DNA from: Spirochaetia bacterium UBA5763
GTDB lineage: Bacteria > Spirochaetota > UBA4802 > UBA5550
Length of the DNA stretch: 64,000 nucleotides
Direction: 5' to 3'
Assembly: GCA_002418835.1 (NCBI GenBank)
Contig: DIEX01000030.1
Coordinates: forward strand, 124,001 to 188,000
This document shows, one piece after another, positions 53,993 through 61,662 of the stretch. Below the pieces are notes generated by a model. The model did not search any database. It was not told the origin of the DNA and worked only from the letters and a program-made list of their open reading frames with translations. The translations under genes and the position numbers were made by a program. Every line of letters starts with the position of its first letter. The stretch's first letter is position 1.

Positions 53993-55483
53993 TTAAATGC
54001 CGCCCGGTTCTTCAGGCGCTTTCTTTTTATCCACAAGATAATTCAGTTTATCGATAAGCATCTTTTCAAATTTCTGATAGACCTGCTTTTCAATCTTCTG
54101 CCTTCCCTGTTTAAAACCAAGATTCAGATCCTCAAGAACCACGATGGCGTTGTATTTAACCATCAGTTGTGATATTTTGTGTATCACATGGCTCATATAA
54201 CCCTCTTTTAATTCTTTAATAGATTCAATTGTTTTCCAGTTCTGGCGGGCATCTGCACGCTCCCCTTCCCGCTTGTTTAATAGATCATGATAATTGGTGG
54301 TAAAGGTTTTACCATTAAACTCATTTATAATTTCGTTAAGGCTGAACTGTTTTATGATATTCCCCTGCATATCTATCAGGGTCAGATATAGAAGATGCCG
54401 CTCTCCACGGTCTATTCCGATTATATGGATGTTATTACTGTTATAAAGATAGGTATTTACATTATTATCAAAATTCTTAAAGTTTTTAACAGGATTATAA
54501 TTTTGCGTTATTGATAGATGAAATAGAAATTTATCATAAGCATATCGTCTATCTTTGATTATGGGATAGCTGAATTTATCTTCCAATTGTGTATGATGAT
54601 GCCCATTCTGCAGAATTTTTTCATCATATTCAATTGATTTCTTTCGATAAAAAACTTTACCTGTGCCGATATCCAGCCTGCTTTGATTCCCGTCCATCAA
54701 AGCTTTGAAATATATGGTGTGGAGATTCTCTGTTCCGCGTTTTTCCTTTCTTTTCCCATTTATAAAATTCTCAGCATAAGATAAATCTTTATTAGTTATT
54801 TTAAAAAGTAATAAAGGTTTATTCTTTCTGTCTAATAACTCTTCCATTTCTTCATCAGGCACTCTATAATAATTGAAGACTTTCTCCTTACATAATTCTT
54901 CAATTGCTTTTTGTGCATCAATAAAGATATCAAAAGAAATATTTTTATATTTTTTTGAACCGGGTATGCGATTAAGACTTAATATTGTATTATGCAGATT
55001 ATCACTTACCCGCCTATTTTCTTTTTTAAAAGATTCATAACTTAATAAATCATGATAAACATTTTGGTAATTATTACTAAGAATATTTACAAGAGCGCTT
55101 GGTGTATATGCTTCATCTTTTAATTTTGAGAAAGCTATTTTGATCTCCTGTTTAATGCTATTATTATTCAACTGCTCAATAAATGAATGTATTACATCGA
55201 TGAGTACCTGTTTATCTTCTCCATAGCTTTTGTCACCGGTATAACTATTGCCATAGACAGATGCACTCTTAGGCTGATAATAATCCAGACGCTCATACTG
55301 CCCGGTTCTAATCCCTTCCTGTTTTCTCAACAATTTTGCATCTGATGAGATACCAAGATAATAATCATATTCACCTATCTCGTTTCTCTTTCGGAACAGA
55401 TATCCCCCTGCTTGTGTACCATTATCAGAATTTTCGGTTTTACTATCCACCCAACCGCCCAGGAATTGACTTTTTATTCTCAA
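53993..55483 (-). CDS. Cas12a middle fragment (WED/PI, RuvC-I and RuvC-II)
   Basis: 496 residues, nominal TTG start. It holds the rest of WED and the PI region (GGWVDSKTENSDNGTQAGGYLFRKRN), crRNA-processing region (NGHHHTQLEDKFSYPIIKDRRYAYDKFLFH), RuvC-I IHIIGIDRGERHLLYLTLID with the catalytic D, the bridge helix (NWKTIESIKELKEGYMSHVIHKISQLMV) and RuvC-II NAIVVLEDLNLGFK with the catalytic E. It has no ribosome site of its own, so is unlikely to be made separately. Confidence 0.88.
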   Translation of the reverse strand: MRIKSQFLGGWVDSKTENSDNGTQAGGYLFRKRNEIGEYDYYLGISSDAKLLRKQEGIRTGQYERLDYYQPKSASVYGNSYTGDKSYGEDKQVLIDVIHSFIEQLNNNSIKQEIKIAFSKLKDEAYTPSALVNILSNNYQNVYHDLLSYESFKKENRRVSDNLHNTILSLNRIPGSKKYKNISFDIFIDAQKAIEELCKEKVFNYYRVPDEEMEELLDRKNKPLLLFKITNKDLSYAENFINGKRKEKRGTENLHTIYFKALMDGNQSRLDIGTGKVFYRKKSIEYDEKILQNGHHHTQLEDKFSYPIIKDRRYAYDKFLFHLSITQNYNPVKNFKNFDNNVNTYLYNSNNIHIIGIDRGERHLLYLTLIDMQGNIIKQFSLNEIINEFNGKTFTTNYHDLLNKREGERADARQNWKTIESIKELKEGYMSHVIHKISQLMVKYNAIVVLEDLNLGFKQGRQKIEKQVYQKFEKMLIDKLNYLVDKKKAPEEPGGI

Positions 55484-57251
55484 AGAATAGTTGTATTTTC
55501 TCTTCAGAATAAGGTTTGCGGGTCATTCTATTCCGTACTTTATTATACAAAGGAGTCACTTTATCAAATTCATTCCACAGTTCGGTTAATTCTCCGTAAA
55601 AACGTTCATCCTTATCAGATTCTTCTCCCTTACCAAGCAGAGGTTTAACAAACCTCTGTAGTGATTTCAAGCTATCGAGTAAGTGTTTTATTTTATCTAC
55701 ATTATTCTGATCCTGAGATAAATCCTTATTCTCCGGGTATTGATTTGTCATAAGTTCTTCGAGTTCATTATATGCGTTTTCAATTTGTTTGAAAATATCT
55801 TCAGCATCCTTCAATTCCTGCTCACTGCCAAAATGAATAAAGTAATCCTGAATTTTTTTATTATAAGGTTCACCGATTAATTGCAGGCATTCATTGATAT
55901 AACCGATGGAGAGGCTGTCGAATGATTTGAAATATTTCTTTTTCGATTCATCATATTTTTCTGCACTCTCTTTATCTTTTTTAGGATGTTCCTTTTCATA
56001 ATCCAGTTCAACGGCTCTCTGAATAACGTCCCAGTTTCCTAAAAATTTTTGAGATATATCTGTGAGCGATTGATCATTCCGCAGGTAAATATGATGCAGA
56101 TCATAATCATTGAGATTAATCAGCAGTTGTTTTAAGGAGCTTTCTCCATCCCTGCTTTTATTAATAACAAGTGAGTCTATTTCACGATAAAGGCTTTCAA
56201 TAGTTTGAAGCATTTCGTTATCACTGTTAAACTGTTCTGATAAAAAGGATACAGTATTTCTGTCACTGAGTATCTGTTTATAAAGGGGTTTAAGTTTTGG
56301 CAGACGCTTACTCTTTTCTGATTGCTGCTGATTGTAAAGATTTATATATTCATTAAGCCCCTTAATTTTGACATCATTCTCTACACTTTTACCGCCTATT
56401 ACTGTATTATAAATATCAATCTGTTTCTGTGTCAGGACATTATTATAAAACAGTATTGCAAAAATACTATCAATACTGTTCACATTCAGATGTTCTTTCA
56501 TTTCCTGATAAAGTTTTTTTATATCCTGTGAAACAGACGTTTCTTTAATCTTCTCATAAATAAAAATGTTATCAATAAATTTCGACAGATTCTGATGAAT
56601 CAACCTGAAGGCAATTGCTGTTGATTTATCTTCGGTTGTATACATATTTTTACGGTTATCATGAAACCCGCTGAAATATGTTGTGAATTCATTGAATTCC
56701 GATATAGTTTCTAAATCTTTTTCTATTTTTTCTTCAATATGCGGCGCATTCAGTTCTTTATTTTTTTTCTTTAATATTTCAATATAAGATTCAGATTTAA
56801 TAAATTCTATTAAATCCTCCTTAATCAATTCTTTAGCAAACAAGCGTTGAAATCTTTTTGCGGCATCATCATCAATAATTTTTTTCCCGGATTTACCGGA
56901 AAATTTAGAAGCAATCTGCTCTCTAAGATTTGCCTGTATATCTGAAAATATCTTTTTATCTGCTTCATTCTTCTGCTTAATACTATAATAAGAATAATAC
57001 TCAGTTAATGAATCTTTATTCCCTTTATCCTCCAACTGAAATCTAAAATCAACAAGGCTGTTTTCAATAAAATCTTTATGGTATTCATCAATAATTTCTT
57101 TAGCCTTGATATAGCTCTCTGCCCTCTGCTCATCCCGCTGCAGTAATTCATTATTATTTATATGCTCAAGAGTCTTACCTACAGGTTTTAATTCAAACCT
57201 GAGCGTTTTTTGAAGAGAATAAAGATTAATAAATTCAGTTAGATTGTTCAT
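55443..57251 (-). CDS. Cas12a N-terminal fragment (recognition lobe, WED start)
   Basis: 602 residues. It begins LTEFINLYSLQKTLRFELKPVGKTLEHI, the invariant Cas12a start, and covers WED-I, the helical REC1/REC2 lobe and the PAM-side WED-II start up to RNRMTRKPYSEEKIQLFFEN. The last residues KSIPGRLGG are out of frame. Alone it could bind guide RNA only partly and has no nuclease residues. Confidence 0.9.
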   Translation of the reverse strand: MNNLTEFINLYSLQKTLRFELKPVGKTLEHINNNELLQRDEQRAESYIKAKEIIDEYHKDFIENSLVDFRFQLEDKGNKDSLTEYYSYYSIKQKNEADKKIFSDIQANLREQIASKFSGKSGKKIIDDDAAKRFQRLFAKELIKEDLIEFIKSESYIEILKKKNKELNAPHIEEKIEKDLETISEFNEFTTYFSGFHDNRKNMYTTEDKSTAIAFRLIHQNLSKFIDNIFIYEKIKETSVSQDIKKLYQEMKEHLNVNSIDSIFAILFYNNVLTQKQIDIYNTVIGGKSVENDVKIKGLNEYINLYNQQQSEKSKRLPKLKPLYKQILSDRNTVSFLSEQFNSDNEMLQTIESLYREIDSLVINKSRDGESSLKQLLINLNDYDLHHIYLRNDQSLTDISQKFLGNWDVIQRAVELDYEKEHPKKDKESAEKYDESKKKYFKSFDSLSIGYINECLQLIGEPYNKKIQDYFIHFGSEQELKDAEDIFKQIENAYNELEELMTNQYPENKDLSQDQNNVDKIKHLLDSLKSLQRFVKPLLGKGEESDKDERFYGELTELWNEFDKVTPLYNKVRNRMTRKPYSEEKIQLFFENKKSIPGRLGG

Positions 57252-57343
57252 TTACATCACCCTCTTATATTGATTAAGTTTTATTATATAAACCCGACAT
57301 CTGCTTTAATGTTGATTCTGATATATCATAAAAAAATATTCAA

Positions 57344-57366
57344 ACATAGCCCCGGCAGGTCGATGT
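57344..57366. repeat. Palindromic repeat, right copy
   Basis: ACATAGCCCC-GGCAGGTCGATGT, 23 bp, related to 49304-49326 (about 19 of 23 positions alike) but with a decayed palindrome. Confidence 0.45.
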
Positions 57367-57482
57367 TAAGAATTTTTTTTATTTTACATTAATAGAGCCA
57401 CCTGTCAACTCAGGAATATTAAAACCTTATTATTAAACATAAAACCCGTTATGTACAGCAATGCATGCACGATACAAAAACA

Positions 57483-57504
57483 GCAAAGGGTTGCAACCCC
57501 TTAC
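57483..57504. repeat. REP palindrome, degenerate copy
   Basis: GCAAAGGGTTGCAACCCCTTAC: the centre GGGTTGCAACCC is kept, two arm positions are mismatched compared with the other copies. Confidence 0.75.
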
Positions 57505-57700
57505 TGTTTGCGCTCTGTATATAATACCGTTTTTCCATATATTCCCCCGTCATCCTTCGGTATCCTTCGTTATCCTTCGATTAATCCTGCTTAAAAAAAA
57601 TTCACTTTTTTTCACAATACAGTAAAAAATTTTTAAAACCCCAGGGCGAAAAACGTTCTATATGCAGAGTCTTAAAAAATCAACAAAGAGGAGGCCAAAA

Positions 57701-58315
57701 ATGGCTAAAATTAAATTACCATCGTATATCAAAGAAGCAGGCGGAAAAATGGATGATGCTGTACTTGTAACAAGAAAAGGGGTATCATATATGATGCCTT
57801 ACAGGGAGAAGGAATCCTACAGTGACAAACAGATTGAGGTGCAGCTTGCCTTCTCCACAATCGCAGGGGACTGGAAAAATTTCACAGGGATAATTCAGGA
57901 TACCTGGGAGATCCTTGCAAAAGACACAACAGCCTCAGGATTTAATATCTTTATGGGGAACAATTTAAAACTCCGCCGCGCAGGCGAACCGCTGATACTG
58001 TGCAAGGGTATGGGTGAAGAACCGCTGAAAGATTTCACAGCCTCACCCGGAACCGGGGCCGGTGAAATAACCTGTGAATTCACCCCTGCTGAAACGGGGC
58101 GGCATATCACATTCTTCTGGCACCAGGTTACAGAGCCCGGTGTAAAAGCACCCATATCACGCCACGACGGGGGAGCCGATACCATGTCTCCATTCACAAT
58201 TTCAGGCCTTGAGCAGGGCCTGGAGTATTGTGTTTATACCGTTGTAACAGACGCGCAGTATGATAAAGCCATCACAGTATCAGAATCGTCAGGCGCAAAA
58301 ACAAACGCCGGGTGA
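57701..58315 (+). CDS. Hypothetical protein with C-terminal FN3-like domain
   Basis: 204 residues. The ATG at 57701 has AGAGGAGG upstream and is preferred over one 13 codons earlier. The start (GKMDDAVLVTRKGVSYMMPYREKESYSDKQIEVQLAFSTIAGDW) resembles the N-terminal pattern of DUF6266-like proteins, with a GK-x-G-x(Y/M)-P run. The last 80 residues (GAGEITCEFTPAETGRHITFFWHQV ... TISGLEQGLEYCVYTVVTDA) are fibronectin III-like. No signal peptide. It lies between two REP copies, upstream of and divergent from cas12a; a link to CRISPR is not indicated. Confidence 0.55.
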   Translation: MAKIKLPSYIKEAGGKMDDAVLVTRKGVSYMMPYREKESYSDKQIEVQLAFSTIAGDWKNFTGIIQDTWEILAKDTTASGFNIFMGNNLKLRRAGEPLILCKGMGEEPLKDFTASPGTGAGEITCEFTPAETGRHITFFWHQVTEPGVKAPISRHDGGADTMSPFTISGLEQGLEYCVYTVVTDAQYDKAITVSESSGAKTNAG

Positions 58316-58363
58316 TTATAATATTGTAAACATTCACATACAGCAATGAGTTTCATTTATAAA

Positions 58364-58385
58364 GCAAGGGGTTGCAACCCCTTGC
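58364..58385. repeat. REP palindrome, right-hand copy
   Basis: The same perfect 22-bp palindrome with core CAAGGGGTTGCAACCCCTTG as at 50236, in the same context (ATAAA before, TGCCGT after), at the right side of the island. Confidence 0.85.
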
Positions 58386-58445
58386 TGCCGTATCCATTAA
58401 CCAATTGCCGTATCCATTAACCAATTGCCGTATCCGGCAACCCAT
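58386..58445. repeat. Three tandem 20-bp units
   Basis: TGCCGTATCCATTAACCAAT occurs twice exactly, followed by TGCCGTATCCGGCAACCCAT. The third form matches the sequence after the REP copy at 50236 (TGCCGTGTCCGGCAACCAAT), so it is the ancestral context. Confidence 0.8.
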
Positions 58446-58453
58446 TGCCGTAT

Positions 58454-59707
58454 TTACAACCTGTCCGAAGGAATAATCATCTTCCCTGCTCTTTCATAAA
58501 AAACATAATCCCTGAACCAGCTCATCATTACAAGAATTTTGTTTCTGAAACCTATAAGATAGAAGATATGTATAAAGAGCCAGAGAACCCAGGCGAGGAA
58601 TCCTCTGAACTCAAATCCTGCAACTTTTGTAATCGCTGAATTCCTTCCGATGGTCACCATTGAGCCGCGATCACTATATCTGAACGGCTTAAGAGTCCTG
58701 CCATTAATTACTCTGACAATATTTGACGCGGAGTGAATCCCCTGCTGAGTAGCCACAGGTGCATTCATCGGGAGAGGTTTCCCGCTTTGTTCAAGGTACG
58801 CCATATCTCCGCAGATGAATACATTATCACATCCGGCGGGGCGCAGGTATTCATCAACAGTCACCCGGGCATCTTTCCTGTCAGCAATCCTGATGTCGCT
58901 TTTTATTGAGACACCGCTCACACCTGCTGTCCAGAGGATTGTGTGTGACCGGATTTTCTCCCCTCCCCCTAAAATAATCTCTCCGGGTTTAACTTCATTA
59001 ACTGATGTATTAAGTGCAACCGATACATTCATCTTCTCAAGTTTTTTCTTCGCGTATTCCGCAGACCCGGGCGTGTATGCTCCAAGAAGCTGCCCTGCGG
59101 CATCAACCATGCAAATTGTCACTTCGCCTGAATTTATATGCGGATAATCTTTTCTGAGAGGGCCATTCACAAACTCGGCAAAGGCGCCCGCGAACTCAAC
59201 TCCAGTGGGCCCGCCTCCTACAATAACAAAGGTGAGACATTTTTCACGTTCAGAAGGGTCTTCACATTTAGAAGCTCTTTCAAACATGCGGAGTATATGG
59301 TTGCGGAGCCTGAGCGCGTCATCAAGTGATTTAAGAGTGGTGCTGTTTTTCTCTGCGCCTTTGATACCGAAGTAACCTGATGAACTGCCTGGAGAAAAAA
59401 TCAGGAAATCATATTTAATATCCCCCCTGTCAGTGACAACTGTATCTTTTTTAAAATTTATTTTTTCAACATTTGCCATGAGGAAATCGATATTGGCCTT
59501 TTTTCTGATGAATGTCCTCACAGGATAGGCTATCTGCTCAGGCTCTATCTCCGCAGCGCCAACCTGGTAAAGAAGGGGATTGAATGTATGATAATTATTT
59601 CTGTCAATAATCGTAACACGGACATTGCGCCCTGAAAGTTTTTTTGCGGCAAAAAGCCCGGCAAAGCCAGCACCAATAATTACTATATGTTTCTTTTCAC
59701 TATTCAT
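58454..59707 (-). CDS. ndh: Type II NADH dehydrogenase (NDH-2)
   Basis: 417 residues. FAD-binding motif IVIIGAGFAGLFAAKKLSG at the N-terminus, DRNNYHTFNPLLYQVGAAEIEPEQIAYPVR (quinone-side signature of NDH-2), NADH motif FVIVGGGPTGVEFAGAFAEF near residue 160 and the second FAD motif NVFICGDMAYLEQSGKPLPMNAPVATQQG. A C-terminal amphipathic or membrane part (FLAWVLWLFIHIFYLIGFRN) attaches it to the inner membrane. It passes electrons from NADH to quinone without pumping protons. AAGG lies before the ATG. Confidence 0.9.
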   Translation of the reverse strand: MNSEKKHIVIIGAGFAGLFAAKKLSGRNVRVTIIDRNNYHTFNPLLYQVGAAEIEPEQIAYPVRTFIRKKANIDFLMANVEKINFKKDTVVTDRGDIKYDFLIFSPGSSSGYFGIKGAEKNSTTLKSLDDALRLRNHILRMFERASKCEDPSEREKCLTFVIVGGGPTGVEFAGAFAEFVNGPLRKDYPHINSGEVTICMVDAAGQLLGAYTPGSAEYAKKKLEKMNVSVALNTSVNEVKPGEIILGGGEKIRSHTILWTAGVSGVSIKSDIRIADRKDARVTVDEYLRPAGCDNVFICGDMAYLEQSGKPLPMNAPVATQQGIHSASNIVRVINGRTLKPFRYSDRGSMVTIGRNSAITKVAGFEFRGFLAWVLWLFIHIFYLIGFRNKILVMMSWFRDYVFYERAGKMIIPSDRL

Positions 59708-59805
59708 ATCTGTTTACCTTTCTATGGAATATAAACTATATACTGAAGAGTGGGGAAGAGGGCAATAAAAAAAAGAAAACCTACTCAAAACTTATCCATG
59801 TAACT

Positions 59806-59846
59806 CCCCCTTCTCCCCTTCAATTATTCAAAACGGGAGAAGGGGG
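59806..59846. repeat. GC-rich hairpin
   Basis: Arms CCCCCTTCTCCC and GGGAGAAGGGGG, perfect over 12 bp, with a 17-base loop. It is of the same style as the hairpins at 2271 and 11202 and lies in the gap after the Crp/Fnr-type gene. Confidence 0.55.
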
Positions 59847-59921
59847 CCGGGCGGCCGTTGAGTTCAGATGTGCAATAGCGCTGGTGACATGGAAAGATTC
59901 AGCCATTACATACCGAGCATC

Positions 59922-60593
59922 CTACTCCGCCTTAAGCTTCTCAATGACTGATTTCGCGTAATCAACATTTATCTTAAGTTCATTTTTCTCCCAGATGACA
60001 ACTCCTCGCGTTTTGAGTCTTGCTATCATTCTGGATATAGTTTCAGGTATGGTTCCGATTGCCTCTGCCAGTTCAGCCTTTGACAGATCAACCTGAACTT
60101 CAGGTTTCAGCCCGTAGTGCTCCTCGATAAATACAAAGAAACGTTCCTCCACGTCATAGGCGTTAAGAAAAGCGATCCTGTCAGTCAGGTGCCGCATCTT
60201 TTTAAAGAGGTTCCCCACGAAAAACTTCATGAAAGATTCCTCCTGCAGCAGTTCAATGAAAGCTGAACGCCTGATTGAAAAAACAGCGCTTTCACGCTGA
60301 GCCACCGCGTTAACAGGGTAAACCGGAGAATCAAAAAGTATAACCTCACCGAACATCTCTCCAGGCCTGATATGACGCAGAACCACCTCCCTGTCATTAT
60401 CAGCTGCCTTATATACACGTACAAGCCCCTCAATCAGAAAGAAAAACCTGTCACCCTTGTCACCTTCAAGGAAAATTAATTCATCCCTGCCGAAGTTTTC
60501 AGTTCTTCCGCTCTTTTCAAGTCTATGTATAAGTTCATCAGGGAGCCCGCCGAAAATAACGCTGCGGGAGAGTGCTTCACCGGATCTGTTCAT
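59922..60593 (-). CDS. Crp/Fnr-family regulator (DNR/NnrR-like)
   Basis: 223 residues. An N-terminal cyclic-nucleotide-type barrel (about 10-125: FLEGDKGDRFFFLIEGLVRVYK, PGEMFGEVILFDS) and a C-terminal helix-turn-helix with AELAEAIGTIPETISRMIARLKTRGVV. The recognition helix has E--SR as in FNR, fitting TTGAT-N4-ATCAA sites. There is no cysteine, so it cannot hold an FNR-type 4Fe-4S cluster; a haem or NO-sensing DNR/NnrR type is possible. It is divergent from the ferredoxin protein gene. Confidence 0.85.
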   Translation of the reverse strand: MNRSGEALSRSVIFGGLPDELIHRLEKSGRTENFGRDELIFLEGDKGDRFFFLIEGLVRVYKAADNDREVVLRHIRPGEMFGEVILFDSPVYPVNAVAQRESAVFSIRRSAFIELLQEESFMKFFVGNLFKKMRHLTDRIAFLNAYDVEERFFVFIEEHYGLKPEVQVDLSKAELAEAIGTIPETISRMIARLKTRGVVIWEKNELKINVDYAKSVIEKLKAE

Positions 60594-60607
60594 TTTTTTC
60601 TCCAGAC

Positions 60608-60621
60608 TTGATTCAGGTCAA
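60608..60621. promoter_or_regulatory. FNR/DNR-type operator
   Basis: TTGAT-TCAG-GTCAA differs in one base from the consensus TTGAT-N4-ATCAA. It lies between the probable transcription start (about 60625) and the ATG of the Crp/Fnr-type gene, a position for repression. Confidence 0.55.
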
Positions 60622-60631
60622 TGTAATTAAT

Positions 60632-60660
60632 TTTAAACCATGTTACATTTATCATGTCAA
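60632..60660 (-). promoter_or_regulatory. Putative promoter of the Crp/Fnr-type gene
   Basis: On the minus strand TTGACA (60660-60655), 17-base spacer, TTTAAA (60637-60632). An imperfect palindrome TGTTACAT...ATGTCA (60641-60659) overlaps it. Confidence 0.45.
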
Positions 60661-60779
60661 ATTAAATATGCCTCACCCCCCTGCTCCTCTTCATAAAAGG
60701 TGAAGAGGAGGAGAATAAAAATGCTTTGCCCCCTCCGGGGGTGCGGGGGCCGGCAGGGCGGAGATTGGTGGAGAAAAAC

Positions 60780-61601
60780 ATGAAACGAAACATTATAAAA
60801 ATCGATGAAGAGAAATGCAACGGATGCGGCCAGTGCGTAACCGGCTGTCCTGAAGGTGCAATACAGATGGTGAACGGAAAAGCGCGCCTTGTGAGCGAGA
60901 ACTACTGCGACGGCCTTGGCGCATGCATAGGGGACTGCCCTGTTGGAGCAATCTCTGTTGAAGAGCGGGAAGCCACGGCATACAGCGAAGCACTGGTAAT
61001 GGAAAACATGATACTCCAGGGTGAGGGGGTTGTACGCAAACACCTTGAGCATCTGCTTGAACATAAAGAGATGGAGCTATACGACGAGGCAATGGATATA
61101 CTGGCAGCTAAGGGGATCAACATCGAACCTGAAACTCCTCATCAGCCCGCACACAATCATGGGCATGAATGCCCTGGCAGCATGAACATGGTTCTGAAGA
61201 AGAACATTGAACCGGTGAAAAAATCTGATTCCCCTGCCGGGTTCTCGCGCCTGAACCAGTGGCCTGTGAAGCTGAAACTCCTCTCCCCGGACTCCACTGT
61301 ATTCAGCGGCGGAGTTGACCTCCTTGTGTCAGCAGACTGCGCGCCATACGCCAGCGGAAATTTCCACGAGGAGTTCCTGAACGGCAGGATAATGATTACT
61401 TTCTGCCCCAAGCTGGACCCGTACATTGATGAATACAGGGAGAAACTGGCTGCAATACTTACCAATCATGATATAAGGTCAATCACTCTCGTCAGGATGG
61501 AGGTCCCATGCTGCGGCGGAGTAACAGCCCTTGTACAGGAAGCCCTTAAGCGCAGCGGAAAGAACATCCCGGTTGACCAGAGGATTGTGAAGATAGTTTA
61601 A
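60780..61601 (+). CDS. 2[4Fe-4S] ferredoxin-domain protein
   Basis: 273 residues. Two 4Fe-4S motifs in residues 12-55: CNGCGQCVTGCP and CDGLGACIGDCP (the second with the C-x6-9-C-x3-CP spacing variant). A linker with His-rich HQPAHNHGHECPGS leads to a C-terminal domain (about 140-273) with FSGGVDLLVSADCAPYASGNFHEEFLNGRIMITFCPKLD and VRMEVPCCGGVTALVQEALK; its cysteines may hold another cofactor. Proteins of this plan often lie beside Crp/Fnr-type regulators and hybrid-cluster genes. GGAG lies before the ATG at 60780; the longer frame to 60726 lacks one. Confidence 0.8.
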   Translation: MKRNIIKIDEEKCNGCGQCVTGCPEGAIQMVNGKARLVSENYCDGLGACIGDCPVGAISVEEREATAYSEALVMENMILQGEGVVRKHLEHLLEHKEMELYDEAMDILAAKGINIEPETPHQPAHNHGHECPGSMNMVLKKNIEPVKKSDSPAGFSRLNQWPVKLKLLSPDSTVFSGGVDLLVSADCAPYASGNFHEEFLNGRIMITFCPKLDPYIDEYREKLAAILTNHDIRSITLVRMEVPCCGGVTALVQEALKRSGKNIPVDQRIVKIV

Positions 61602-61662
61602 TATTATTTCTTGACCTGCGTGAGTTTATCGAATAGCTTCTCTTAAATAAGAGGAGTATTCG

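Larger units (their letters stand above)
53175..57251 (-). pseudogene. cas12a: cas12a (cpf1), broken by two frameshifts
   Basis: The three reading frames together make up a full Cas12a of about 1360 residues. Near 55468 one base too many in AATAAAAAGTC ends the first frame (KSIPGRLGG) where the homologous continuation is FENKSQFLGGWVDSK in the next frame. Near 53999 one base too few in GGCGGCATTTAAATGC ends the second (EEPGGI); the continuation LNAYQLTNEFNGF...GKQSGFLFYVPAW lies in the next frame. All RuvC motifs remain (IIGIDRGERH, VVLEDLNLGF, DADANGAYN). The whole gene is clearly more AT-rich than recBCD. Either a decaying gene or two homopolymer sequence errors. GAGGG lies before the ATG. 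Confidence 0.9.
57252..57700. other. Cas operon upstream region with repeat remnants
   Basis: About 450 non-coding bases. It holds a TATATAAT sequence on the minus strand near 57287 (possible -10 of cas12a without a good -35), the palindrome at 57344-57366, a degenerate REP copy at 57483-57504 and three 10-bp TATCCTTCG(T/G/A) units at 57551-57580. Confidence 0.5.

Noticed and set aside
55443..55483. Programmed frameshift in cas12a
   Set aside because: No slippery heptamer of the usual X-XXY-YYZ or A-AAA-AAG form with a downstream structure is clear, and a second shift in the other direction later makes programming of both improbable. Kept as decay or sequence error.
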